The notes: a model not told the origin generated them from the letters alone. A stretch of 6,735 bases of DNA from Campylobacterota bacterium (GCA_009930355.1 RZYK01000109.1:1-6735); one strand, 5' to 3'. Numbered from the stretch's first letter, positions 1 through 6,690 are shown. Numbers and translations: made by a program.

Positions 1-25
1 TCTCTACGGCTTGAAACTCTGCTTT

Positions 26-1291
26 TTACTCAATGAAAAAGAGAGCGAAAAACGAGAAAATCAAACACCCATAGAGGGCTAATTTAAAACGTATTGCCAA
101 TAAAGAAAGACTCACATAGCCTAAGAGTATCCACCACGGAAACGCTAGCATATACGTTTGTGTCTTTACATGTAAAAAGGTAAGGACTGCGCTATCTAAG
201 ATATCACCAAACTGCAAAAAATGCAACAAGAGCCCCAAAGGATAAAACACGACAAAGACCAAGCTTGAAAGAGGAGAAGTGAGTTGTAAAAAGGTAAAAA
301 CAGGGAAAAACGCATGCACAATAGGAATCATTAAGAAAAATACTCCCAAATCAATCATTCCAAGCAAAACAAAACGATTGAGATGTCCAAAATGGTGCAA
401 AAATAAAAAGAGATAAAAGACCCCTGCGATGGAAAACCAAAAAGAGAGCGAAAAAAGAAGCGATGGGAAAAGCGCTAAAAGTGCCATGCTCACCAGAGCT
501 AGCATCTCAAAACTCAACACTTTTATCCCCTTTGAATAAAAGAAAAACCCTAGTAAGCTCATCACAAATGCCCGTAAAAAAGGGGCAATAAAATCAATAA
601 TGACCATATAAATAAACAAAACAACAAAGACAATAAAACTCAAATCTGCGCTCATGTTACGGTAGGGAAAATAGCGATTTTGAAAAAAACGGTACAGAGG
701 TTTGAGAAAAAAGAAGAGTAAAAATGAGATAACGCCAACATTGTATCCGCTAATCGCAATCAAATGCGAAATACCCCACTTTTGAACCTCATCACGAAGC
801 TCTTTTGAAATAGGCGTGGCAAAAAAAAGGGTTTTATACACTTCAGCCATTTTTTCATTTTCATGTTGATCCTCCACCCACTGATATAAGGGGCGCACAT
901 CCCAAGGTGGGTCATCTTCATAGATTTCATACAGAGCTAAAGAGGGTGCAAAAAAACCTTTGAGATAGTCATAAAAGCTTACATTTTCAACATTCAGTTT
1001 TACTTTGACTCGACTCTTGATAGGAATGGAAGAGGGACGAAACGAAGTGGTATAAACCTCTGCGCCACTGCCATCAAGTTTAAGCTTAAAAACATCATAC
1101 GTGCGCCCTTTGGCGTTGGTTTTGGTGTAGTGATTTAAAACCGTGGCTTTACTTACATGTAACGCTGTTTTGTGAAGTTCTAAAAAGTGATAGTAATGAA
1201 AAAAAAGAGAAAAAAGCGCCACACATCCCACCGCTACAAGCAAAACAAAAAGTTCTTTTTTGCTTGCTAAAAGCGGAGGAGGAAGAAGCAT
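26..1291 (-). CDS. comEC: ComEC/Rec2-family DNA uptake channel, short form
   Basis: This 421-residue polytopic membrane protein has the family signature HLIAISGYNVGV at residues 176-187. ComEC proteins carry incoming single-stranded DNA across the inner membrane during natural transformation. One N-terminal membrane helix (about 14-34) is followed by a soluble beta-rich stretch (about 40-130, matching the family's N-terminal domain), then roughly eight hydrophobic helices from 184 to 420. There is no C-terminal metallo-beta-lactamase domain, unlike Bacillus-type ComEC of about 750 residues; short forms are known in Campylobacterota. The ATG lies one nucleotide after the dnaB stop and has no clear Shine-Dalgarno, so translational coupling to dnaB is likely. 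The gene carries two copies of the TTACATGTAA palindrome, encoding LHVK (373-376) and LHVS (44-47). The family call is firm; a role in transformation is inferred. Confidence 0.9.
   Translation of the reverse strand: MLLPPPLLASKKELFVLLVAVGCVALFSLFFHYYHFLELHKTALHVSKATVLNHYTKTNAKGRTYDVFKLKLDGSGAEVYTTSFRPSSIPIKSRVKVKLNVENVSFYDYLKGFFAPSLALYEIYEDDPPWDVRPLYQWVEDQHENEKMAEVYKTLFFATPISKELRDEVQKWGISHLIAISGYNVGVISFLLFFFLKPLYRFFQNRYFPYRNMSADLSFIVFVVLFIYMVIIDFIAPFLRAFVMSLLGFFFYSKGIKVLSFEMLALVSMALLALFPSLLFSLSFWFSIAGVFYLFLFLHHFGHLNRFVLLGMIDLGVFFLMIPIVHAFFPVFTFLQLTSPLSSLVFVVFYPLGLLLHFLQFGDILDSAVLTFLHVKTQTYMLAFPWWILLGYVSLSLLAIRFKLALYGCLIFSFFALFFIE
165..176. repeat. TTACATGTAA palindrome, copy 1 (12-bp form)
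   Basis: TTTACATGTAAA is a perfect 12-bp palindrome inside comEC, where it encodes LHVK at residues 373-376. It belongs to a set of five copies of the 10-bp core in this window. Confidence 0.85.
1153..1162. repeat. TTACATGTAA palindrome, copy 2
   Basis: An exact 10-bp copy near the start of comEC, encoding LHV of LHVS at residues 44-47. It is in the same codon register as copy 1. Confidence 0.85.
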
Positions 1292-1292
1292 A

Positions 1293-2723
1293 TTACAACG
1301 GAGGCAAACTTATCTTTGCCTCTGGGGCAATAGAAGCGTTATACTGCACCACTTCAATAGGAATAGCATTTTTTGCACCATCAACAAAACGGGTACACGC
1401 TTTTTGAAAAATGAGATTGGCAACACCCACAGGACCATTTCTATTTTTACCCACAATCACTTCAGCAAGTTCTTCTGGCTTTTCAAAAAAATCACTCTTA
1501 TACTCTTTGCCTTCAGAGCGTGCTTTTTGCTCTTTTTCTTTCTCTTCACGCACTTTATAAACATCATCACGGTACACAAACAAAATCATATCGGCATCTT
1601 GCTCAATCGCACCCGATTCTCTAAGATCACTCAGCATAGGACGTTTATCACTACGACTTTCTAATCCACGATTAAGCTGTGAAAGCGCAATAATAGGAAC
1701 ATTAAGCTCTCTGGCTAAGAGTTTTAAACCACGGCTAATTTCACTCACTTCTAAATGCCTGTCTTTATTGCTCGCAGAGTTCATTAACTGCAAATAATCA
1801 ATGATGGCTAAAGAAATTTCAGGGTGCTGACTTTTAAGTTTTCGAAGCTTAGCACGTACTTTATGAATATCCACCGAGCCATTATCATCCACAAAAAACT
1901 TACGTTTACTCATCTCATCGGCGGCACTACTAAGCCTGCTCCACTGCTCATCACTCATATCGCCTACTTTAAGCTTTTGCAGGGGAATAGAGGTTTTAGC
2001 ACTGAGCATCCTAAGCATTAACTGTTCTGCTGGCATTTCTAAAGAGAAAATGGCAACACCTCGTCCTCTATCGAGTGCATTTTGAGCTAAGTTGAGACAA
2101 AACGCCGTTTTACCCATCGCTGGACGTGCCGCCACAATAATCAAATCGCCCTCACCAAATCCTGAAGTGAGTCTATTAATCTCCACAAATCCTGTATCGA
2201 CCCCCACAACTCCTGCGTTGCCACGTTTTTTCATCTCATGAATGTGCTCAATGGTTGCATGGGTCATCTCAGGCGATTCACGAAACTCTTTACTGCCACT
2301 CTCTTGCGTAATCTGATACAATTTTTGTTGCACCAAATCGACCACCTCCGTAGATGGCAAATCTTTTTCTATGGCAATCTCTTTAATATCACTTGTTAAC
2401 TGAACTAACTCTCGCTTAATCGCCTTCTCACGAATCTCCTCAACATACGCTTTGGTCGTAGGCAGAGGATTGGTTGAGAGAATTTCAAGCATGGCATCTT
2501 CATCAAAACGTGCTTGCTGATTCAGTTTTTTCTTGATAAACTCTTCATCAATGGGTAAATCTTCCCTCTCACACGCTTCCATTGCTTCAAAAATATAACG
2601 ATGACTGGGCAAATAAAAATCTTTCGCACCAATCAATGCGGCGACATCTTCAAAGGTTGTTGGATTAAAAAGAATAGAACTTAAAACAGAGCGTTCTATG
2701 TTGACATTATGAAGATTACTCAT
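1293..2723 (-). CDS. dnaB: Replicative DNA helicase DnaB
   Basis: This is the 476-residue hexameric helicase that unwinds the replication fork 5' to 3' on the lagging-strand template and interacts with primase. The N-terminal domain begins with the typical NVNIERSVLSSILF (6-19). The RecA-like domain has Walker A ARPAMGKT (199-206), the catalytic SLEM glutamate (229), Walker B LAIIDYLQL (305-313) and SQLNRGLESR (348-357). The arginine-finger segment is KNRNGPVG (426-433). A highly charged stretch at about 391-419 is roughly 20 residues longer than the corresponding loop of E. coli DnaB. The ATG overlaps the ispG stop as ATGA. An AAGGA Shine-Dalgarno lies at 2733-2737, nine nucleotides upstream, inside ispG. 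No intein is present, and no loader gene (dnaC or dnaI) is seen nearby. Confidence 0.97.
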   Translation of the reverse strand: MSNLHNVNIERSVLSSILFNPTTFEDVAALIGAKDFYLPSHRYIFEAMEACEREDLPIDEEFIKKKLNQQARFDEDAMLEILSTNPLPTTKAYVEEIREKAIKRELVQLTSDIKEIAIEKDLPSTEVVDLVQQKLYQITQESGSKEFRESPEMTHATIEHIHEMKKRGNAGVVGVDTGFVEINRLTSGFGEGDLIIVAARPAMGKTAFCLNLAQNALDRGRGVAIFSLEMPAEQLMLRMLSAKTSIPLQKLKVGDMSDEQWSRLSSAADEMSKRKFFVDDNGSVDIHKVRAKLRKLKSQHPEISLAIIDYLQLMNSASNKDRHLEVSEISRGLKLLARELNVPIIALSQLNRGLESRSDKRPMLSDLRESGAIEQDADMILFVYRDDVYKVREEKEKEQKARSEGKEYKSDFFEKPEELAEVIVGKNRNGPVGVANLIFQKACTRFVDGAKNAIPIEVVQYNASIAPEAKISLPPL

Positions 2724-3784
2724 GCTTTATATTCCTTTGCCGCAAGTTCAACCGCTTCTATAAATTTATCGACCAAATCTTCTTCTTTCAATTTTGCAAT
2801 GACTTCGCCTTTGACCATCACAAGCCCCTGCCCTTTTCCAAACGCAATGGCGACATCCGCATGTTTTGCCTCACCAATGGCATTGACCACGCATCCCATC
2901 ACCGAGATATTTAAAGGCGCTTTAATATGCTTGGTACGACGCTCCACTTCCGCAACAGCATCGACCAAATTTGCCTCCAAACGCCCACATGTCGGACATG
3001 AGATAATGTTTAAGCCCTCTGCTTGCACACCACTGTCTTTTAAAATGGCTCGCCCTACGCTTATCTCCTCTTCAAGTTCCCCTGTGATAGAGACACGAAG
3101 CGTATCACCTATGCCATCTAACAAAAGGGTACCTAAAGCGATGGACGATTTGATAGTAGAATGAAACAGTGTCCCAGCTTCCGTAACACCCAAATGAAAA
3201 GGATACTCCACCAAAGGACGTAACATACGGTACGCCTCAACGGTACGTTCCACATCACTGGCTTTTAGGGAGACTTTCATATTGGTAAAGCCCAAATCTT
3301 CTAGGTACTTGATGTTATAAAGGGCTGATTCTACCATGGCTTTGGTGGTTGCGCCATACTTCTCATCAAACTGTTTTTCCAAACTGCCACTGTTAACCCC
3401 AATGCGAATGGGGATACCTCGCTCATTGCACGCTTTTACGACCTCTTTCACTCGCTCTTTGTTCCCAATATTCCCAGGATTAATGCGAATACAATCGACC
3501 ACCTCAGCAGCAATGAGTGCAAAACGGTAGTTAAAATGAATATCCGCCACAATCGGCAAAGAAGACTCCGCTTTAATCGCTTTAAGCGCATACGCATCTT
3601 CATAATCAGGCACAGCGACACGGACAATATCACATCCCGCAAAATGCAACCGTTTAATCTGCTCTAATGTGCCTTGAACGTCATGGGTTTTTGAAAAAGT
3701 CATGGATTGTACAGGGATTTTAGCATCGCCTCCCACAGGGACATTGCCTACAAAAATTTGTTTGGTTGGGTATCGTTTTATCAT
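2720..3784 (-). CDS. ispG: 4-hydroxy-3-methylbut-2-enyl diphosphate synthase IspG (GcpE)
   Basis: This 354-residue iron-sulfur enzyme catalyses the penultimate step of the MEP isoprenoid pathway, the reductive ring-opening of methylerythritol cyclodiphosphate to HMBPP. The N-terminal TIM-barrel starts with RYPTKQIFVGNVPVGGDAKI and has the conserved VQSMTFSKT (25-33) and RINPGNIG (100-107). The C-terminal cluster-binding domain holds Cys263 and Cys266 (SCPTCGR), Cys298 (MGCVVN) and Glu305. Their spacing C-x2-C-x31-C-x6-E is the same as in E. coli IspG, so a [4Fe-4S] cluster with three Cys and one Glu ligand is expected. This is the compact two-domain bacterial type without the plant insertion domain. 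It is the first gene after a 59-bp spacer with a promoter-like box, and its stop overlaps the dnaB start. A weak GGA Shine-Dalgarno lies six nucleotides before the ATG. Confidence 0.97.
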   Translation of the reverse strand: MIKRYPTKQIFVGNVPVGGDAKIPVQSMTFSKTHDVQGTLEQIKRLHFAGCDIVRVAVPDYEDAYALKAIKAESSLPIVADIHFNYRFALIAAEVVDCIRINPGNIGNKERVKEVVKACNERGIPIRIGVNSGSLEKQFDEKYGATTKAMVESALYNIKYLEDLGFTNMKVSLKASDVERTVEAYRMLRPLVEYPFHLGVTEAGTLFHSTIKSSIALGTLLLDGIGDTLRVSITGELEEEISVGRAILKDSGVQAEGLNIISCPTCGRLEANLVDAVAEVERRTKHIKAPLNISVMGCVVNAIGEAKHADVAIAFGKGQGLVMVKGEVIAKLKEEDLVDKFIEAVELAAKEYKA

Positions 3785-3843
3785 GGTGTATCCAAAATTA
3801 AATTGATTTGTTTTATAAGGTGTTTATTATACCTTTTTTGATT
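3785..3843 (-). promoter_or_regulatory. Probable promoter for ispG-dnaB-comEC
   Basis: This 59-bp spacer separates the priA stop from the ispG ATG. Read on the minus strand it contains a perfect TATAAT (3831-3826) preceded by an A-rich stretch. That would start transcription near position 3819 and leave a leader of roughly 35 nt. No clear -35 box is visible, which is usual for the main sigma factor of Campylobacterota. The TATAAT sits inside a short inverted repeat, AAGGT (3817-3821) with ACCTT (3831-3835), and so could overlap an operator. A second weaker box, TATAAA, lies at 3817-3812. The spacer is the only one in the block large enough for a promoter between genes. Confidence 0.6.
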
Positions 3844-5679
3844 TTAAGAAAAAGAGAGCGGATCCATGTCAGCTTCAACCTGTAAGGCTTTGCTTAGATG
3901 AGCAAATTCTAACAGTGCTTTAGTAGAAGGGCTACGCACCAAAAGTTCATAGCGGTATTTTCCTGCTATTTTGGCAACACCCGCTTTGCCGTGTCCTACT
4001 ACTTCAATACTTTTAAATCCTAAAGCCATTTGGGCTACGTTTTCAATGCGCTCTTTGGCTTTTTCCTCTTTGGCGTGTGCGCTCATCAGTTTTAGCATTT
4101 TTTGAAACGGTGGATAAAGTGGATTGCGAAAGGCTAATTCATCGTTTAAAAATTGCGCATAATTTCCCAAATAACGCTTGAAAAACGCACTATTTTGACT
4201 TTGAATCAACACTTCACCATACCCTTTTCGACCACTTCGCCCCGCAATTTGCATGACAAGCGCTAGGGTTTTTTCTCTGGCTCGAAAATCGCTCATATTT
4301 AAAAGCGCATCCACACCTAAAATAACCGCTAAACCCACACCGTGGTAATCATGCCCTTTGCTGAGCATCTGCGTTCCCACTAAAATATCTATCTTTTTTT
4401 CATTAAAATCACTCAGTATTTGGGTGAGTTGTTTTTCGGTTTTAACGACATCTCGGTCAAACTGCGAAACGCTAAAGTCTTTAAAGTGGTGTGAAAGTTT
4501 CTCTTTCACCTCCGCCGTTCCCATCCGTGTCGCAATAATCTCCTCACATCCACACTTCGGACACGCTTTTGGAATCGCTTCTGTGTAATTGCAATAGTGA
4601 CATTTTAACGCATGAACATGTAAGTGAACACTCATGGCAACACTGCAATAAGGACACTCCACACTCGCTCCACAGCTTTTACATGTAATGTACTTAAAAT
4701 TGGCTCTGGTAGGAACAAAAACCACCACTTGCTTCTGCCGTTTCAGCGTTTTTTCGATGGCAACCACTACGGCATTGGAGAGTCCATGCTCACTCTCATC
4801 GTACATCACATGCGTGGAAGCCTCAAAAAACGTGCCCTTAAGCCTAAATGTCGGTAGTTTTTGAACACTGTTTAAACTAGGCGTTGCAGAGCCTAAAAGT
4901 ACTTTGGCATTGAGTTTTTGCCCAAAAAGAAGGGCTAAATCTTTAGCGTTGTAGCGAGGTCTATTGCTTGATTTGTAGCTTTCATCGTGCTCTTCATCGA
5001 CCACAATCAAGCCTAAATTTTCATACGGTAAAAAAAGAGCCGAACGGGTTCCTGCTACAATGCAAACTTTTCCCTCTTGAAGCTCTGTTAAAATCTGCTC
5101 TTTTTTCTTAGCGCTAATCTTTGAGTGCCAAATCGCAACATGAGTGCCAAAATGGTGTTTAAGTCTGCTTTTCATCTGTGGGGTTAAACCAATTTCTGGT
5201 ACTAAAAAAGCCACCTGTTTTCCCTCATTGATGGCTTCTTCAAAGAGTTTCATATAGATTTCAGTTTTTCCACTGCCTGTATCGCCAAAAAGCAGGGCAT
5301 TTGGATTGGCTTTGATAAACGCCAAAGCCTCTTCTTGTAGACTAGAGAGTTCAATGTTGGGGTTAATCGTTTGCTTTACATGTAAAGATTTTTGTGAAAA
5401 CGGGGTAAAAAGAGCAAGCGCTTCACCTAAGGAGCAGACATAATACTCAGCGATAAAACGTGCTAATTCCAGCGTTTTTAAAGTGTAAAATGTTTTACAT
5501 GTAAGCAAAATTTTTTCACACGCAAAAGAAGGTTTTTCAACACACTCAAGCACAACACCTAAAAGTGTGCGTTTAGAAAGGGGCACTTCCACCACCCTGC
5601 CTATCTCTAAAATATCATGAGAGCAATACGTTAAGGGAGTAAGCGGAGATTTTAAAAGAGAAATAAGATAATAATGCAC
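3844..5679 (-). CDS. priA: Primosomal replication-restart helicase PriA
   Basis: This 611-residue superfamily 2 3'-5' DNA helicase recognises stalled forks and D-loops and starts reloading of DnaB. The N-terminal 3'-end-binding domain spans about 1-100. The ATPase core has Walker A GDTGSGKT (132-139), GTRSALF (210-216), the DEEH box (228-231) and GSATPS (263-268). The zinc module is inserted in the second helicase lobe, with eight Cys at 333, 336, 342, 345, 360, 363, 373 and 376. Next come VGTQMLSKGHD (434-444), DFRAREKT (464-471) and QIAGRSGR (477-484). The protein ends in the usual DPLSF. The start is GTG at 5679: no other start codon lies between it and an in-frame TGA at 5697-5695, and the protein begins as PriA should. 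It has no Shine-Dalgarno and lies 7 nt after the pilin stop, so coupling is likely. Three TTACATGTAA palindromes lie inside it. Confidence 0.97.
   Translation of the reverse strand: MHYYLISLLKSPLTPLTYCSHDILEIGRVVEVPLSKRTLLGVVLECVEKPSFACEKILLTCKTFYTLKTLELARFIAEYYVCSLGEALALFTPFSQKSLHVKQTINPNIELSSLQEEALAFIKANPNALLFGDTGSGKTEIYMKLFEEAINEGKQVAFLVPEIGLTPQMKSRLKHHFGTHVAIWHSKISAKKKEQILTELQEGKVCIVAGTRSALFLPYENLGLIVVDEEHDESYKSSNRPRYNAKDLALLFGQKLNAKVLLGSATPSLNSVQKLPTFRLKGTFFEASTHVMYDESEHGLSNAVVVAIEKTLKRQKQVVVFVPTRANFKYITCKSCGASVECPYCSVAMSVHLHVHALKCHYCNYTEAIPKACPKCGCEEIIATRMGTAEVKEKLSHHFKDFSVSQFDRDVVKTEKQLTQILSDFNEKKIDILVGTQMLSKGHDYHGVGLAVILGVDALLNMSDFRAREKTLALVMQIAGRSGRKGYGEVLIQSQNSAFFKRYLGNYAQFLNDELAFRNPLYPPFQKMLKLMSAHAKEEKAKERIENVAQMALGFKSIEVVGHGKAGVAKIAGKYRYELLVRSPSTKALLEFAHLSKALQVEADMDPLSFS
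4679..4688. repeat. TTACATGTAA palindrome, copy 3
   Basis: An exact 10-bp copy inside priA, in a different codon register from the comEC copies. It encodes TCK at residues 332-334 and includes the first zinc-ligand Cys333. A degenerate copy sharing only ACATGTAA lies 56 bp away at 4616-4623, encoding LHVH. Confidence 0.85.
5375..5386. repeat. TTACATGTAA palindrome, copy 4 (extends to 14 bp)
   Basis: TTTACATGTAAA inside priA, with flanking C (5374) and G (5387) making a perfect 14-bp palindrome. It encodes LHVK at residues 99-102, the same tetrapeptide as comEC copy 1 although the proteins are unrelated. Confidence 0.85.
5495..5504. repeat. TTACATGTAA palindrome, copy 5
   Basis: An exact 10-bp copy inside priA, encoding TCK at residues 60-62. 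It lies 108 bp from copy 4 but in a different codon register. Confidence 0.85.
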
Positions 5680-5686
5680 ACGAAAA

Positions 5687-6151
5687 TTATTGCGTCAACG
5701 ATTTACAATTTGTGCCTGTGCTACTGTTTGTTGTATCACAGGTAAAACCTGTGGTAGCATTGTACGTAAAAGGAATCGTTTGACCTAAAATTTTAAAAGA
5801 GTACCCCGTAGTCGTTTTCATCCAATGACCATCCGCATTTTTAGAGATAATAGGATAATCCAATACATCTTTAAACAGTTCCTGTCCCTCGGCTGTCGTT
5901 GTATTGGTATCAAGTGTGAGAGCTGTTGTATTTCCTTCTAAAAGTCTTTTGGATTTTTGAAGGGCTATACCACTACGAATAGCAGCTACTTGCGATTTGC
6001 CTTTAACCAGCATCGCATCATCACGAGTTACGACAAGCTTTGGAATAGCAATACCTGCTAAAATACCAAGTACAACAATGACAAAAACCAGTTCTATCAT
6101 CGTAAAAGCAGAGCGTTGAACGCTCTGCTTACATAGTAATTTTTTTACCAT
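5687..6151 (-). CDS. Type IV pilin-like / pseudopilin protein 2
   Basis: This 154-residue prepilin has a class III signal. The 15-residue basic leader MVKKLLCKQSVQRSA is followed by FTMIELVFVIVVLGILAGIAIPKL, with the conserved Glu at mature position 5 (residue 20) and a single helix at about 18-38. Cleavage and N-methylation by a PilD-type peptidase are expected, although the residue before the cut is Ala15 rather than the usual Gly. The short soluble domain ends with Cys138 and Cys149, which could form a C-terminal disulfide loop. The first 30 mature residues resemble the preceding pilin; the globular parts differ. The ATG overlaps the previous stop by 7 nt, with only a weak AGG ahead of it. 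Codons 7-15 fall in a perfect 25-bp palindrome. It could be a minor pilin or a competence/type II secretion pseudopilin; the sequence does not decide. Confidence 0.88.
   Translation of the reverse strand: MVKKLLCKQSVQRSAFTMIELVFVIVVLGILAGIAIPKLVVTRDDAMLVKGKSQVAAIRSGIALQKSKRLLEGNTTALTLDTNTTTAEGQELFKDVLDYPIISKNADGHWMKTTTGYSFKILGQTIPFTYNATTGFTCDTTNSSTGTNCKSLTQ
6106..6130 (-). repeat. Perfect 25-bp palindrome / strong RNA hairpin in pilin 2 leader
   Basis: Two 12-nt arms, AAGCAGAGCGTT (6106-6117) and AACGCTCTGCTT (6119-6130), are exact reverse complements around one central base. Folded as RNA this gives about 10 GC-rich base pairs with a TTCAA loop. On the minus-strand transcript the hairpin starts 14 nt after the pilin 1 stop and is followed by a short T stretch (TTTT, minus strand 6107-6104, then ACG). 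It thus resembles a weak intrinsic terminator or attenuator, yet it lies within codons 7-15 of pilin 2. Its effect on expression is inferred. Confidence 0.7.
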
Positions 6152-6633
6152 TTAACGCCTGAACCACCAAAATTATAAGTTTTATTACCATCAGTATCTG
6201 CAACACCATCAGTAAGTGTAAGTCCCATTAATTTTGATGAAGCAGCAGCAATACCTTTACATACAATACTTGCAGTTGCTTTTTCATAGCTAATCTTAAT
6301 ACCATTTGCAGCTCCATTTGTAACTGTCGATGTTGGTTGAATTATGATACATCCATCTGCATCAGGGAATTTTACCTCTGTATTAGTGTCATTCATATCT
6401 GCCCCAGTATCACTAAATGTTGTTACATTCGTCATCTCATTTAGAATACCTAAACTTCCTTTTGCAGTGTAATATGCACTAAAATCATTTACAGCTGTCG
6501 CCAAATCTGTAGCAGCTCTAGCAATTTGTGCATCATCTCTTGTCGCTGTCAATCTTGGAATCGCCACTGCTGCCAAGATACCTAAAATCACGATAACGAA
6601 GATAAGTTCGATCATCGTAAAACCTTTTTTCAT
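6145..6633 (-). CDS. Type IV pilin-like / pseudopilin protein 1
   Basis: This 162-residue prepilin has the minimal leader MKKG followed by FTMIELIFVIVILGILAAVAIPRL. That is a textbook class III signal with Gly at -1, Glu5 of the mature protein and a hydrophobic helix at about 6-27. After processing it should assemble into an inner-membrane-anchored filament. The globular domain is small, rich in Thr, Ala, Asn and Asp and low in charge. It carries Cys95 and Cys125, a possible disulfide, and a Gly-rich end (YNFGGSGVKW). The strong AGGAGG ribosome site 7 nt from the ATG suggests high translation, in contrast to the weak signal before pilin 2. Whether it is a major pilin or a secretion/competence pseudopilin cannot be told from the sequence. 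No assembly ATPase, PilC-type platform or PilD gene lies in the window. Confidence 0.9.
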   Translation of the reverse strand: MKKGFTMIELIFVIVILGILAAVAIPRLTATRDDAQIARAATDLATAVNDFSAYYTAKGSLGILNEMTNVTTFSDTGADMNDTNTEVKFPDADGCIIIQPTSTVTNGAANGIKISYEKATASIVCKGIAAASSKLMGLTLTDGVADTDGNKTYNFGGSGVKW

Positions 6634-6640
6634 CGTTTCT

Positions 6641-6646
6641 CCTCCT
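6641..6646 (-). promoter_or_regulatory. Strong Shine-Dalgarno of pilin 1
   Basis: The minus strand reads AGGAGG here, followed by AG and AAACG before the ATG at 6633. This gives 7 nt spacing and a full match to the anti-Shine-Dalgarno. It fixes the pilin 1 start and is the strongest ribosome site in the window. Confidence 0.85.
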
Positions 6647-6658
6647 ATAATATAAAAA

Positions 6659-6690
6659 CCAAATCAATCACCCAAAAGGGATAGATTTGG
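6659..6690 (-). terminator. Hairpin plus T-run upstream of pilin 1: terminator, attenuator or 5' leader structure
   Basis: The outer arms CCAAATC (6659-6665) and GATTTGG (6684-6690) pair over 7 bp. An inner CCC/GGG stem (6671-6673 with 6678-6680) closes an AAAA loop (TTTT on the minus strand). On the minus strand the structure is followed directly by TTTTT (6658-6654), the layout of an intrinsic terminator. It could end an upstream gene entering from the right edge. If instead transcription starts at a TATACT-like box at 6712-6707, the hairpin would sit near the 5' end of the pilin mRNA as a stabiliser or attenuator. The sequence does not decide. Confidence 0.5.

Noticed and set aside
1..82. 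Plus-strand frames open from the left edge, ending at TGA (34-36) or TAA (80-82)
   Set aside because: At most 26 codons, one overlapping the comEC end deeply, with no recognisable protein. A convergent gene tail cannot be supported.
36..443. A 17-nt word (AAAAAGAGAGCGAAAAA) shared near 36-52 and about 425-441, with part also near 3848
   Set aside because: It is a low-complexity, A-rich word arising from Phe/Leu/Ser codons in membrane helices. It lacks the symmetry and recurrence of the TTACATGTAA set.
1260..1664. Plus-strand open frame of 134 codons across the comEC-dnaB junction
   Set aside because: It lies antisense to well-conserved dnaB and comEC codons. Its Phe/His/Thr-rich composition is that of a shadow frame, and there is no ribosome site.
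2709..3164. Plus-strand open frame of 151 codons opposite ispG
   Set aside because: It is antisense to the conserved cluster-binding half of IspG, is Ser/Thr/Pro-rich and resembles no known family. It is a shadow of the real gene.
3448..3642. Minus-strand open frame of 64 codons inside ispG
   Set aside because: It is in another frame of the same strand as ispG, which is intact and conserved throughout. No frameshift is suggested.
3817..3841. Plus-strand terminator reading of the AAGGT/ACCTT repeat followed by TTTTTT
   Set aside because: No plus-strand gene precedes it. On the transcribed minus strand the repeat is not followed by a T-run, so a terminator for priA is not supported.
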